From: Musa acuminata AAA Group
Taxonomy: Eukaryota > Streptophyta > Magnoliopsida > Zingiberales > Musaceae
Assembly: GCF_036884655.1 (NCBI RefSeq)
Contig: NC_088342.1
Location: 9,791,501-9,855,500, forward strand
Reading direction: 5' to 3'
DNA length: 64,000 bases
The position numbers were made by a program, and so were the translations under genes. Positions 23,232-42,357 of the stretch are shown here, piece by piece. How positions within the stretch are numbered: the stretch's first letter is position 1; each line of letters starts with the position of its first letter. Under the pieces are notes generated by a model. That model was not told the origin of the DNA, did not search any database, and saw only the letters and a program-made list of their open reading frames with translations.

Positions 23232-23801
23232 ATACTTGCTCAAGCAATGTTCTTTCTACATGTAGGAACATGTTTGCAGCTTGCAGCTTTGGTTCTCTGT
23301 TCAGCGTCATCTGCATGATGTTCTTATCTCACCGGGCCTCTTTGATTCACCACCTCTTTCGCGATGCTGGAACGCATGTTTACTTGCAGTCGACGGTGCG
23401 TGATTCTCGCTAATCTTCGCATGAGACTATGATGCTTTTACGTGATTTGGTATCGTATTTTATAGGCAGGCAGGCCTGCATGCATGCGATGGGTGACGTG
23501 CACGGCGTGCACGTGTGTGTTGACGTGGAATTGGAAACGTGGGTAGAAAGTTGTAACGACAAGATCACCTACAGCCAAGATCTGCAGTGACGTCACCCCC
23601 GCACGTGTCGTCCGCCGAGGTCTCCTCCCCAATTCGGCATGTGCGTTTCGCTCCCCGGTTGTAGCTGTTCGTCCCTACTTATAGATCCATGGGCTTTTCT
23701 CTCACGCGTTCCTTCAACCTGCATGCTTGGCTTACCCGCTCATGTACGCGTCCACTATCTACGCAGAGGTGAAAGAGAGGAGGAGAAGAGAAGAGAAGAG
23801 C
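23232..23801. other. Intergenic region between the B3 and MAPKK-like genes
   Basis: The first ~200 bases are presumably the B3 gene's 3' UTR. The second half is GC-richer and holds the ACGT motif cluster described separately, then a GA-rich leader (GAGGAGAAGAGAAG at 23778-23800) just before the MAPKK start. No other gene is visible. Confidence 0.5.
23479..23607 (+). promoter_or_regulatory. Dense ACGT (bZIP/ABRE) and RY motif cluster upstream of the MAPKK-like gene
   Basis: Within 130 bases there are an RY-type CATGCATG (23479-23486), TGACGTG (from 23494), G-box CACGTG (23510-23515), TGACGTGG (from 23521), AACGTGGG (from 23535), the palindrome TGACGTCA (23588-23595) and a second CACGTG (23602-23607). 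ACGT cores are bound by bZIP and bHLH factors and RY by B3 factors. The cluster ends about 195 bases before the MAPKK ATG. Function is inference from motif density. Confidence 0.5.
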
Positions 23802-24763
23802 ATGGCGATGGTGAGGGAGAGGAGGAATCAACAATCTGTCAGGCTGCAGTTGCCACCTTCACAGCAACCGTTGACGGAGATTGGCTACCGCTTCCAACTC
23901 CCGTCGCCGCCGCTGGACGGCAGCCCCGACTCAACTCTGGTGGTCTCCGACCTCGAGAAGCTCTCCGTGGTCGGCCACGGCGGTGGCGGCACGGTCTACA
24001 AGGTTCGATGTCGTCACACCTCTTCGCCCTCAAGGTCCTCCGCCTCCATAGGAACGCCGTCGACGCCTGGCAGCAGGCGGCTCGCGAGGTCGATATTTTG
24101 ATGCGAGTCGACTCTCCCTACGTCGTCCAGTGTCACGGCGTGGTTAGGGGCGGTAACGATCGGATTTGCTTGGTCATGGAGTACATGGCCAACGGTTCGC
24201 TCCGGGACTTGCTGCTAGCTCGTCGGAGCTTGCCGGAGGAGGTCATCGCAGTGGTGGCCAGGAGGGTGCTGGAGGGGCTGCGATACCAGCACGGCCTGGG
24301 TATCGTGCACCGGGACATCAAGCCGGCGAACCTGTTGGTGAGCGAGCGGGGAGAGGTGCAGATCGCGGACTTCGAGGCGAGCCGGATGGCGCGGGCGCCG
24401 GAGGGAGACGAGCCGTGCATGGGCACCTGCGCGTACATGAGCCCCGAGCGGTTCGACTCCGAGGGGTTCGGCGGAGGAGTTGGAGGGGAGTTCGCCGGCG
24501 ACGTCTGGGCTCTCGGGGTGGCTCTGTTGGAGTGCTACGCGGGGCGGTTCCCGCTGGTGAAGGCCGGGAAGCGCCCCGAATGGGCCTCGTTGATGTGCAT
24601 GGTGTGCTTCGACAGCCAGCCGGAGGTGTCGGAGGCCGCGTCGCCAGAGTTCCGGAACTTTGCCCGCACGTGCCTGGAGAAGGAACGGAGGAAGAGAGGA
24701 ACGGTGGAGGAGATGCTAAGCCACCTTTTGTCGCCAACTGCAGCACAACCGAGGAGGGTTTAG
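23802..24763 (+). pseudogene. MKK10-like group D MAP kinase kinase, single frameshift and DFG-to-DFE change
   Basis: The frame opened by ATG 23802 gives MAMVRERRNQQ and runs through the glycine loop (VVGHGGGGTVYKV). Kinase homology then continues in a different frame from about 24008, starting HLFALKVL with the beta-3 lysine at 24032-24034. The shift, equivalent to one lost base, lies between about 23996 and 24022. After it come the VMEYM hinge, an intact VHRDIKPANLL catalytic loop (24308 on), then DFE in place of DFG at 24368-24376. The activation segment (EASRMARAPEGDEPCMGTCAYMSPE) lacks the S/T-x5-S/T phosphorylation pattern of ordinary plant MAPKKs. The rest of the C-lobe is complete to a TAG at 24761. 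Lack of introns and high GC fit group D (MKK7-10), and the missing phosphosites point to MKK10. The shift could be a sequencing error; an ATG at 24008 could start a protein without the glycine loop. Confidence 0.75.
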
Positions 24764-25869
24764 TCGATCCAAGTCTTCGTGTTAGAGAGGTGTAAGTGAT
24801 AAGATTGGCTATCGATTTTGGTGGCTGCAAACTCATCATTATTTCTGCAGCATGAAAGTAGTATAAGTTATGGTTTAATTTGCAGTGTTTGTAGCAGTTC
24901 ATTTAAGATAGTGTGACCTAAAAATGCCATGATTTATGATCACCATAAGAAAGCATCAGACATCCATCAATATTTGAGGCATGATAAGATTTTTGTTCAA
25001 GCTGGAATCAATCAATAGAGAAGAGGGGACGGGAAGCAAGAAAAGGCAGATCTCTGGATTGCTCAAACACGCACGAGGAATCATAGCAATTGCACACGCA
25101 TCCACCAAGAAATCGATTCCATGCAGGCCAAAGAGAAAACAAGTTAAAAGTGCAGTTGTTTGGATGTTTGCATGTTCAAACAAAGTGAGAGGGAGTATCG
25201 AGATCTGATTTTTACTCACAATTCAGCCTACATATCCAACATTTTATGAAGTCAAACGCTTGCAAAAGATAAACTGCAAAAAGGTTGCACGCAGTCAACT
25301 TGCAAGCAACCAAACAGGTCCAACATGAAACATTCTGATTTCAACTGATATTTCCAGTGATGCGGTATAATAATGGATTTAGAATTCATTCACAGCTAGA
25401 TGTCATTTAGTCCATAATCTCAGCTCGATCTGAACCAACAATGACCTTATAAAACCTGTTAACTAATATGGAGGCACCAACGTATTCCGCATACAAGGAA
25501 ACCTCAACGATGATGTTTGGTAATTTATTTGGAAAATTAAAGTCAACTCCATTATTGGAATTCGTCTGAGGGTACTTCACCAAGTGAAAACAGATGTAAA
25601 AACATCAAATTTAAAACAAACCAAGTGGTGGTGGAAAGGCAGCACAGATTCAGCCTACGCAATATGTCTTACTTCAAGACCCGGCGACCTGCAAAAGGGA
25701 AGTAACAAAACATTACTTTCCCAATCTCGTAAAGTATATTTGCTTAGTTGATGAAATAAGATGTCAAATTCATTAGCACCATTACTAGGGAAGATTGCAA
25801 CATAAATCATATATGTACAATGTGTCAGTAGCACCAAAAGGCAATATGAATACCTGACCATATTGTCTT

Positions 25870-26210
25870 CAAATAGGACCATTGTAGATATCCAGGAATA
25901 CAATACAAAAACACTGTTGTGGTGAGGCTTGATCAAACGAGGAATTATCTTTCTGTCACCTTCAATAATAATATTGAGTCATGCATTGCTAACTATTTTG
26001 CAGGAATCACATGTGGCTACCATGTTTATGTTTCCAATAAAAAATGACCATCATAGACATGCAGGAAAACAAATACAAAAACAGTTTTGTGGTGGAGCTT
26101 AATCAAATAAGGAATTATCTCTCTGCAACCTTCAACGCTCAGTGTCATGTATTTCCAACTCTTTTGCATGAATCACATGCGGCTACACGGTTTTTACTTA
26201 CAATTAAAGC
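25870..26210. repeat. Tandem duplication of a unit of about 165 bp
   Basis: Copy A (about 25875-26038) and copy B (about 26040-26208) share ATACAAAAACA(C/G)T(G/T)TTGTGGTG, then CTT(G/A)ATCAAA(C/T), AGGAATTATCT(T/C)TCTG and GAATCACATG(T/C)GGCTAC in the same order and spacing. No coding frame is shared between the copies. Confidence 0.65.
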
Positions 26211-26629
26211 CTCAAGAACAACAATAACAAAAGTCTTCAATCCTAGTTGACAATAGGATCCTTTTTCAGCATTAAGTAATATATTGAGATGAAGTTCTTT
26301 GTTAATCTTAGAACCACCATGTCATTTCTGACCCTCTGGGCTACCATGACTGGCACACTTTCTTTCAGACTCCCTCTCAACTTGTCACAAACTTACGCTG
26401 GTCTCTTTCTTAACATTCTAAAGTGCTACCTCATAATCCGGTGAACACTGCCTTCAAGATTAAAAAAATGTACATGCCTCAATATTCTTATTTCTATCCA
26501 ACACTTGGATGCATAAAATACTCTTAAAACTTTACAATGCATTACGTGGTGTGCGCTAAATTGAACCAGGGTCGAGACTAATCTAAATGGGCTTAGTCGT
26601 TGATTTGGTTCGATCACTTCCACACCCCT

Positions 26630-27345
26630 CTTCCCCTCACACACACAACTGTTGCTCCCCCTTGGAAGGCCTAGTCGACGAACTATGCGGCGGTGATTTC
26701 CTCTCCATCGGCAAACAATGGTGATGTCTTCCTCTTCATTTGCGAACAGTGCTGATGTCTCCTTCCGACTAGAGGCTTTCTTGTGAGTGCAATCTCCAAC
26801 GGACTCTTTCTAGGTATCTCTCTCTCCTTCCTCCTTTGTTGTCTCCTTCTCCCTCCTCGGGCATAGCCGCCTCCTCCACTGCAGCACCCCACTCTTTCCT
26901 CCTTCGTCGTTGCCTCCTTTGCCATACCCCTCTCCCTCCTCCCACTTCACTGCAGCTGGCATCCTCCCCCTTCCTCCTCCTCCACAACCCCTGATAGCAC
27001 CCCTCTCTCTCCTTCTTCATCGTTGCCTCCTCCGCCACACCCCTCTCCCTCCTCCTACTTCACTGCAGCCAGCCTCCTCCTCTTCCACAACCCCCGACAG
27101 CACCCCCCTCTCCCTCCTACTCCCTAGACACAACCCCCAACAGCACCCCTCTCCATCTTACTCCGCCATAGCTACCTCCTCCTCCTCTGCTGTAGCCCCT
27201 GATAGCATCCCTTTCACTCCTCTACAGTCACCTCCTCCGCCACAACCCCCAACAACACCCCTCTTCCTGCTCTTGCTCCGCCTCCTACCCCCTCCCCTCC
27301 TCCACCACAGCCCCCAACAGCTTCGTCCTTTCTCTCTTGGCTCAA
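26630..27345 (+). repeat. Pyrimidine-rich low-complexity block with CCTCCTCC/CACAACCCCC repeats
   Basis: About 700 bases in which the + strand is almost purely C and T with CA interruptions. Variable units contain CCTCCTCC, CCACAACCCCCAACAGCACC and CCTCTCCCTCCT. The Pro/Ser-rich open frames on both strands follow from this composition. The strand asymmetry is extreme compared with the flanks. Confidence 0.6.
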
Positions 27346-30264
27346 GAAACAATTGAACCATGAGACATTAAATGCAATCGAGGGTTGGTCTGTTATGTTG
27401 CTCTCCTCGACAAAGTAGAGAGAGGAAGAAGTGATGGGGATAATGCTATCCATCACATCAATAGCATTTCCATGGATTTTGGCAACATACAAGACCATCG
27501 CGTTAGTCTTGAATTGTCTCTCTCAAGTGCTTGAGAGAACATAGTCATGAATTGTACCTTCTCCCTTATGTAGAAGACCAAAGATTAAGTGGAGAGAATA
27601 CATGCATGCAAAACCCATACAAGCAAATACCTAAAGGCCTACAGTGTTATAGTGGGTGCATTGTCCCAATGAAGCTTAGAGGGAGGGATCAATCAGTAGT
27701 GAGGGTAAACACATGCTGCAATTCTTTTTTCCTCAAGCGGATGTGATCAATGATGGATGATCGTGGCAGTATGTTTGCTAATCTTGTTTAGTTTGCTATC
27801 TTTTGTTAGTAATTATAGACAATGTAATTTCAAACCTTACATAAATATAATTTGATGTCTCATTTTTATTTTAATGATCATATTATGATAAATATTTTTA
27901 AAATTTTAATATATGAAAGCGCCTCACATCACTCATGTGAACGCCTAGTGCCTCGAGTGTTTTGATGCATTGGCGCCTTTTAGTGTATAGCGCTTTTGAC
28001 TACACTGCTACGTTATCGTGCTACTATGCAGAAATGACATCTATCAGAAGATTCCCAAATAACATCAATCTAAATTGTAATGCTTTTTAGACCTTTTAGA
28101 GTAAATATTTGAAAGGTGAATGTAGGGTGTTTCTATGATCTTTTTTTTTTTGCTACACAATCTAAAGAAATACAAGAGCAAATTTAGAAGACTGATTGAA
28201 ACAATAAATTAAGATATTATTTAAGCCTTTCAATCTCACTGGAACAACTGCAATTGAGTCTTGGAACCATAACATCTGTAGGACCTTTGATCTCTTTTAG
28301 CATTAGGAGACACCATTTTATTTACTTTCTACTGAATACTTTGGCTACATCAGAAGTAAAGTTAGAATCATTCTATTTAACCTTAGAGATCTTAGGCATC
28401 CATCAAACTCTGCATATGCATTAGATTCCTTTCATTCTCAAGTGAACCTGCCACAGTTCACCATATCAGTTATCCCTTAATGTACAAATGACATGAGAAA
28501 CAAGTACTCAAGTTCATGCCTGATCCTACTGTTAACCATTCATAGAAATTTGCTTTATTCCTCACCAACAAGCAATAAACAATGAACAATGACGCACATG
28601 ATAACATTAATAGACATCAGCTTCTATGTGATATTTCTGTGTTATTATAGTCCAATGCTGGCCTGAAGTTGTTATGAAGCAACCTCTGATCAGTGCAACA
28701 ACCTTCCCTTGCAACCCCAACAACATGGACTCATGCAACTGTTGAGTGACACATCTCGCCCACGCTATCATCAGTCACCTCTCTGTCACTAGCTCAACGT
28801 CTGACCCTTGCATGTGAAGCAACTGTCATCTGAACCTTGGACGATCATTGTTTTAATGGAACCATACAAACACCCATCTAAAACAGCATCATGCCTCGCT
28901 TGTCTGTCCCAATCAGATTCAGAAGAGGCCTCCCTATGCAAACAGGGCTCTCATGATCCTATCTAACCAGAACTAGGAGTCGCCCTATTAATTGTACATA
29001 CATGGACCAAAAGCCTTCTCTCTTCAGACAGGCCAAGTGTGGACAATCTACACAATTGTATCCCTAAAAGACATGTTTGATAAAGGTAATAAGGAGAGCA
29101 GCAGCTTAGTGTAATATCAGTTGGTCTTTTACAACTATCAGGCATTATAAATTTATAATGGCCATTATAAAATAAGAGAGCTTGTGAACCCCATAATAGG
29201 TCATGACTTTTCAGCAAAATTTCCTATATTTTATATTTTCCAGTAATTTTCTACATTAAAACTAGTTTAAATCCATAAAAGATCTTTTACTTTTTCTCAA
29301 ATTGTAGTGTGCTATGCAGATGAATGACTCTCTTAAAAGACCCTTCTGACAATAACATCGTAGCATCCTCTTCCTTCTTCAATAATGTGCAAGCATACAA
29401 CAATGCCATGAAAATGACCACTGAGCTCAACCTCTTCATACATAAACATATCATGAGAATGACCAGCAGTCCAGTTAAAGGACAAAGTCTTAGAAACAAA
29501 TCTTCACTTAAACTCTAAATCTGAACACTTAATAAAATGTTTAGAACATGCCAAAATTTGCTTCAACTATCTAGTGTCATTCAATGTCCTCTTTTCATTA
29601 ACAAGACTACAAACAAAATGCATCCACTCTAATAATTACACTCACAAAAAGCTTACTAAGAAAATTAACAAATGTAAGTGAAGATATCAATAATTCATCA
29701 AGTTATCTATTTCCAGGATCACAGTGTGAGATTTGGATATTCTAATGAACTAAGAACCATTGAATCTTTTTTTAAGAAAGAAAAAACAAAAGGCCTTCTT
29801 CCTATATAAATAGTCTAACCTCGATAGGCACAAATTGGAACATCTAAATTCATATTCCAAGATAACACCATTTTCAGTTTTTTTTCTTCTAATCATATAA
29901 TTATGGGATGATATGTCATTCCTACTTCTTTCTTTGGCATTGTCTCATATGGGTAACGCACGAGGAAAACAATCAGATATTAAACTGGATTATCTTTCAT
30001 CTTTATCAAGAAAATAAAGGTTAGTTATCTACAGTTAAGCAGGCTACACCCATAATGAAGTCAATCCTCTTTTTTCCTGTTAAGATGAAGGTGTTTTGAC
30101 GGAAGAGTAGCAGGAAATCAAATAGTCACAACACAATCAACCCGCCTGACTTGAATCAAGAATAACATAATAAGAAGAAGACAACAAAAAGAGTCCAACC
30201 CACAAATCGAACAATCCAAATTTCCAGAGAAATTATACTGACCTTGACCAAACAAGCAGCAACC

Positions 30265-30672
30265 CTAATCGGAATCCTTTTTGGGGCCTAACAAATAAAA
30301 ACACAAGCTTGTCAGAGAAAACCCCCAAATAAGAGAGAGGGAGACCACACGGGATTCGTAAAGGAAGAGGAGAAAAGGGGAAACGGTACCGTGGAGCTCG
30401 TGTGGGCGGTTCTCCTTGCCCCAGCCGACGCCGCGGGTGGCTTCCAGGTACTGCTGGACCAGATGGCGACACTTCTGGAGGTGGTTGACGCCCTCGATGC
30501 GGTAGCACCATCGGAGGCGCTCCCTGATGATCTTGGCGGTCTCGATCTGGATAAACTTCTCCCGCACCAAGTACTCCCGGTACTCTAGCATCGCCACCGG
30601 ATCCCCGTAGGGGTTGTTCGGATCGAAGTCGGGAGGGCTCTCATCGAACTCCACCTTCGCCTTCCGCACCAT
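30265..30672 (-). CDS. NADH dehydrogenase [ubiquinone] 1 beta subcomplex subunit 10 (2 exons)
   Basis: Exons in transcript order: 30672-30390 and 30287-30265 (101 aa). The second exon is only 23 bases and encodes the end ...GPKKDSD. The chosen ATG gives MVRKAKVEFDESPPDFDPNN, matching the start of plant NDUFB10-type subunits; the open frame extends upstream only through a TTG. The conserved body includes the DPVAMLE region, REKFIQIETAK, LRWCYRIEGVNHLQKCRHLV and the RGVGWGK motif, with the paired cysteines of this accessory family. The protein is a nuclear-encoded accessory subunit of the membrane arm of mitochondrial respiratory complex I. Like its relatives it has no obvious cleavable presequence. 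The length is close to the roughly 105 residues usual in plants. It is transcribed divergently from the small gene at 31128. Confidence 0.9.
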   Translation of the reverse strand: MVRKAKVEFDESPPDFDPNNPYGDPVAMLEYREYLVREKFIQIETAKIIRERLRWCYRIEGVNHLQKCRHLVQQYLEATRGVGWGKENRPHELHGTVSPFLLFLYESRVVSLSLIWGFSLTSLCFYLLGPKKDSD

Positions 30673-31127
30673 CTCTTCCTTCCTCCGCCCTCGCTCTTCT
30701 TTTCTCTTCGCTGTTTTGGATTCCGCCAATCTTCCGCTATCTATTTATTTTGTCGACCTGGACGCCCCTGTTTTCTTGTGGTGTTTCCGAAGAGAGGAAA
30801 AACAAAGAACCAAATTGCTTCCTTTCATACGTTTATCGGAAAGTGATTCGGATTGAGTAGAAAGCCTTACAATAATTGTTGTTTTTGTTTTTTGTTTTCT
30901 GTTTTTGTTCATTTGTTTCGTTGGAATGAAACAATTAGTTCCAGGAAAATTGACAAAAACCTTACCGGCCTCTGTTCTTTCCCTGACCTTCTGTGGGTCC
31001 CAAAGAAAGACCAATCACGATAAGGGTAGCCTGACCTCAATGTTTCGGTTCACTACCATAAACCATAAATATATCCCCTCAACAACCCTAGAGGATAACA
31101 CCAGTTCGGACTCGAATTCCAGTACCG
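30673..31127. promoter_or_regulatory. 455 bp divergent promoter (NDUFB10 / 111-aa gene)
   Basis: The two ATGs are 455 bases apart on opposite strands, so this interval must hold both core promoters and 5' leaders, unless leaders are spliced. A T/G-rich stretch lies at 30875-30925 and a short AACCCTAG word at 31083-31090. No clear TATA box is visible for either gene. I see no independent gene here. Confidence 0.5.
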
Positions 31128-34076
31128 ATGAGCTCGCCGGCGAGATCGTCGGCGTCGGCGGCGAGCGGGGGGCAAGGCGGCGGCGGTGGCAACGCCGGAT
31201 TCGGCGACGACGCCTCTCCTTATCACTTCCCGCTTGAATCCGCCTATGATCGCAAGGACGAAGCCCTCGCAGGTGATCGTCCACATCTATTTTCCTTCTG
31301 CTCCTTTTGGGTTTCGGTGTTCTTGATGTCTGAATTTAGGGCTTTAAAAGTTTCATTTTGTTTTGCACCCCTTTTAATTTGATTCGTTTTCTGGTGACAA
31401 GCATTGAGATCGGAACTGATGGCGGCGCTTCAGAAGGAGGTGAAGTCCTTGGACGACGACGCTTGGAAGTTCGCTGGCCCTCGCTCTCAAATCCATCGTA
31501 TTTCAAGACCAGGTACTCTTTTTTTCCTCGTCTGCCAACTGATTTCACTCCATTGCTGTCTTTTTTTCTGCCAGTCGATACACCAAAAGGTTTCAGATTT
31601 GAATTATGAAAGGGATGGGAGAGGACGAGTATTAATAAAAAACCATAAGAAGTAGCGGTCTTAAGTTTGATTGACAAATGAAGAAGGATTTTTGTCCTAC
31701 TGATGAGGGTGTTCTGATGCTAAATTCAGAAAATGGACTTGTATTACAGAATTTTTCTTGAGCTACTGCTTTATTTAACCTAAATGATGAGAACTATTGA
31801 AGTTGTAGAGCACACAGTCATGTAGAATTGTCAGTAAGATATATGAGTGGCAGATTAACTTAGTCTAAATGAAACTTGATTCAATGTATAAACATGTTAG
31901 ACACTGTTGCATTGGTTTTATATATTTGATCTTTTACTTGAACTTGGGAAGGGGATAAGTTGCAAAGTCCTTTACTGAAAGTTTTCTATAGATATCTGCA
32001 CTTCAAACAGGTGAACATGCCTCATTTTCCTAATGATGCAATTTTAGATCACTTAGAACATCTAGAAATATAGGCTCATTGAGGATATGAGACAAATGAT
32101 TGTTATGTTAAATATCAGTAGATCTTCTTATGAAGACCATTGAGCTGCAAAGAATTATGAGAGAATGAAAATATTGTTAGCCCTGATGCTTCTTTATGTT
32201 GGTGTGACCAATTTACTCTTCATGCGCAGTCAATTACTGGGGCTTTTGTCTTGTGTACAAGATGTGAATTCATCATTGATTTTAGTTCATGACAATCTTT
32301 TAATAGTGATAATTAAATATGGAGGAGGCAATGGTAGATTGACATGCCTTTTTAATGACCTGCTTCGGTCTGGTAGCCAGAGTGATGCTGTAACACTTTT
32401 CTAAAAGATACTGAACATTTTTCCTGCTATCATCATTCCAAATCTGACTCTGACATGCCATAATACTTATTGACATCTAGAGATGACAAAGGCAGTATAA
32501 GTTTTTCCTTTTCTTTTAATCGTTCTACATCACTGGTATAAATCTAATTAAACATTGCTCTCAGTAGCCAAAATTAACAATTTTTTAAGAATAGTTAATT
32601 TTTTACAGAAATATGGTGCCATTTGAAGATGGGCACATCGATATATAGGATTAGATTTTGGGATATGTTACTGCATTTCATGTTTTATAGACAACCAACT
32701 AGTTATTGAAACACTTGATGTTTTTGTTTCTGTCATTATGGCATAAAGTTGATACATCAAGATAGGCCTATGTAAACAATTCCAGTGATAACCTATGCAC
32801 GGTGAAAGACTATGAATATATTAATTCTTGTCTCAGCTTTCGAGTACTCAGTGTAAGTTGGATAGAACCTTTGCTCGCACTGGTGATATAATTTTTTTTC
32901 TCCATATTAGTTCCATCTAAAATAGGGTATTTGAAGTGAATATTTAATTGGTTAGAACTGTTGAGTCACAGCACCTAGTCAATGATCCCTATAGAAATAT
33001 TGCCACAGAAATCTGTGCTTGGGTTGATGTTTGGCTGACTAAGATGTAACAAATTTTTGGAAGTTCAATGGAGTGGAGGAGGGAGACATCACCTGAGATT
33101 ATACAAGATTGATTGACGTAGAATAGATTGGTGGAAGGGAGCTAACTCTGATAGAGAAAATGGATGGATGGAGAAATACTTATAGATTTGGTTGAATCCT
33201 CAGAAAATTGGTGGGAGGATTTACAGGTATGAAACTAAAGAGATGTTCTTAGTTTGGCTACTTGACATGATCTGTACTGATATTAAATTTGTAAAAGATT
33301 TTATGAAGATCATGATCTCATGTTTGGTCATTGCCTATCGCTGTTTGAAAGCAAAGGCGAATATTGATATTTCACGTTTACAATCAAAAGACAGAAGATC
33401 AGTATTTATCTTGTTAGTTATCACAGTTCATCTGCATGCATAAAGAATACTCATAGTTTAGGTTTTGAGCTGATAACTATTCAGTCTATGTTTTTGTAGC
33501 ATTCTTATAGCAAAGTATTTCTCAACCACGATATTTTACGGTCTCATTCTCCTTCTGCAGCATGATCCACAGTTGTGTATGAATGCTTTGCATAAACATG
33601 GAGGATAATGCTGGCATGATTTTACCTTTTTTTTTTCGGAATGGAAATGAAGACTTGGAAAGAGAACTGCAGACTTTAGAAATAGTATACTTCAGTTGAA
33701 TGCATTAGTATCAATTAGCATCTGGAACTGAGGAATGTTTTTAGGTCATCATTTTCACACAATTAAAGCTGAACGACTAGAAATGATTTATGTAGCTGAT
33801 TGGAATAATTGAAGCACACTATGATTTGTTGTCATTGTTGTTGTCCATAACATTGCTTGATTTGTTATCTACAAAGCATTCTATGCCACTACAAAAGCCA
33901 TCTTACTCCACTGAAAACTTACTCATGCTCGAATGAACTTAAACATTCATTTCACTGTTTTCAAGTTAATAGATAGCTATATTAATGGCGTTTTAGGTGG
34001 GTATCTGCAAAAGCAAGCAGGAAGTCCTGGGGAAGCCAACCAGCTTACCAAGCCAACAAGAAGTGTCCTGAGATAA
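31128..34076 (+). CDS. Unrecognised small plant protein (111 aa, 3 exons)
   Basis: Exons: 31128-31272, 31402-31512, 33997-34076. The splice junctions keep frame to a TAA. The N-terminal third is a Ser/Ala/Gly-rich, probably disordered segment (MSSPARSSASAASGGQGGGG). A charged, likely helical middle follows (DEALAALRSELMAALQKEVK) and a short motif WKFAGPRSQIHRISRPGG. The C-terminus is basic (KPTRSVLR). There is no signal peptide, membrane segment or cysteine. The pattern of conserved-looking middle and variable ends, clean splicing and ATG context argue for a real gene. It resembles short plant proteins of unknown function, but I cannot name a family. Intron 2 is 2.5 kb, with no gene seen in it. 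Confidence 0.7.
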
Positions 34077-34808
34077 AACTTCGAGCATTTTGCTGCAGAA
34101 AAGTCATCTGGTGATTCCATGCCTTGGGACCAATTTCAAGCCAACTTCTTATATGCTCCAAGTTTCTGTTCCGAGATCTGCTATTCCAATTTCTAACCTT
34201 TTGTTCTTTGATTTCGGTGTTGCTAAATCTGCTTTGTTGCTTGAGATCAGAACTCACAAAGACGAACTGGGATCAGGCTAGCAATAGATTATACTATTAC
34301 GTTAAAGCAAGTACTGTTGGCAAAGATTGATTCTGTAATGCTGCAGTCTGTGATTTCCTTAGTGCTTAAGCTTTGTAAAGCTCAGCCTCGTCCTTTCCGC
34401 ACCAATGTTTCTGACATCGCGCTTGAAACTTGACGGGTTGTTTGACCCTTCGTGATGAAGAAACCATTGGATGCAGCGATCTCTTTGCATGTGTTTCTGA
34501 GAACGTTAACGTCACGACAGAGAAAGAAAGTTTCGATGGGGATTAATATCAATTATTTAATTCAGAATTAGCTATGTACGCGTGTCATTTTGTGTATGGT
34601 TCTCCACAGCACCGACCTATGGTTACACGCGTCAGCAACGGCGTAACGGAGTCTGACGGCTAAGCGATGGACTTAACGGATCTCCGTCAGGCCTAAGTCA
34701 GAGAAATCCATCAGCTCCGCGACTTCCTCGGCTCACGCCGAATTGCTATAACACCCCCCTCTCTCTCTTTCTCGCCGTCGATAGAAGAATCAATCGGAGT
34801 CGATAGCC
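34077..34808. other. Intergenic region upstream of the BPA1-like gene
   Basis: The first ~300 bases are probably the 3' UTR of the 111-aa gene. From about 34600 the sequence is GC-richer (ACACGCGTCAG, GGCGTAACGGAG) and leads into a CT-rich leader (CCCCCCTCTCTCTCTTTCTC at 34753-34772) directly before the next ATG. No gene is visible. Confidence 0.45.

Positions 34809-42357
<7,549 letters not shown>

Larger units (their letters stand above)
24764..30264. other. Gene-poor 5.5 kb interval between the MAPKK-like and NDUFB10 genes
   Basis: No gene can be supported on either strand. The contents I can name are a tandem duplication (25870-26210), a pyrimidine-rich low-complexity block (26630-27345), and generally AT-rich sequence elsewhere. 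Words such as GCGCCTTTTAGTG and AGCGCTTTTGAC near 27975-28000 resemble common plant interspersed repeats, without assignment. Long 3' UTR sequence of either convergent neighbour could lie here, including spliced UTR, which I cannot test. Confidence 0.45.

Noticed and set aside
24166..24795. 209-codon + frame overlapping the MAPKK-like gene
   Set aside because: The Gly/Arg/Ala-rich translation is the wrong-frame reading of the GC-rich kinase sequence.
26910..27356. 148-codon Pro/Ser-rich frame resembling a cell-wall protein
   Set aside because: It is produced by the pyrimidine-rich repeat block, has no signal peptide and no start context, and similar frames occur on the other strand.
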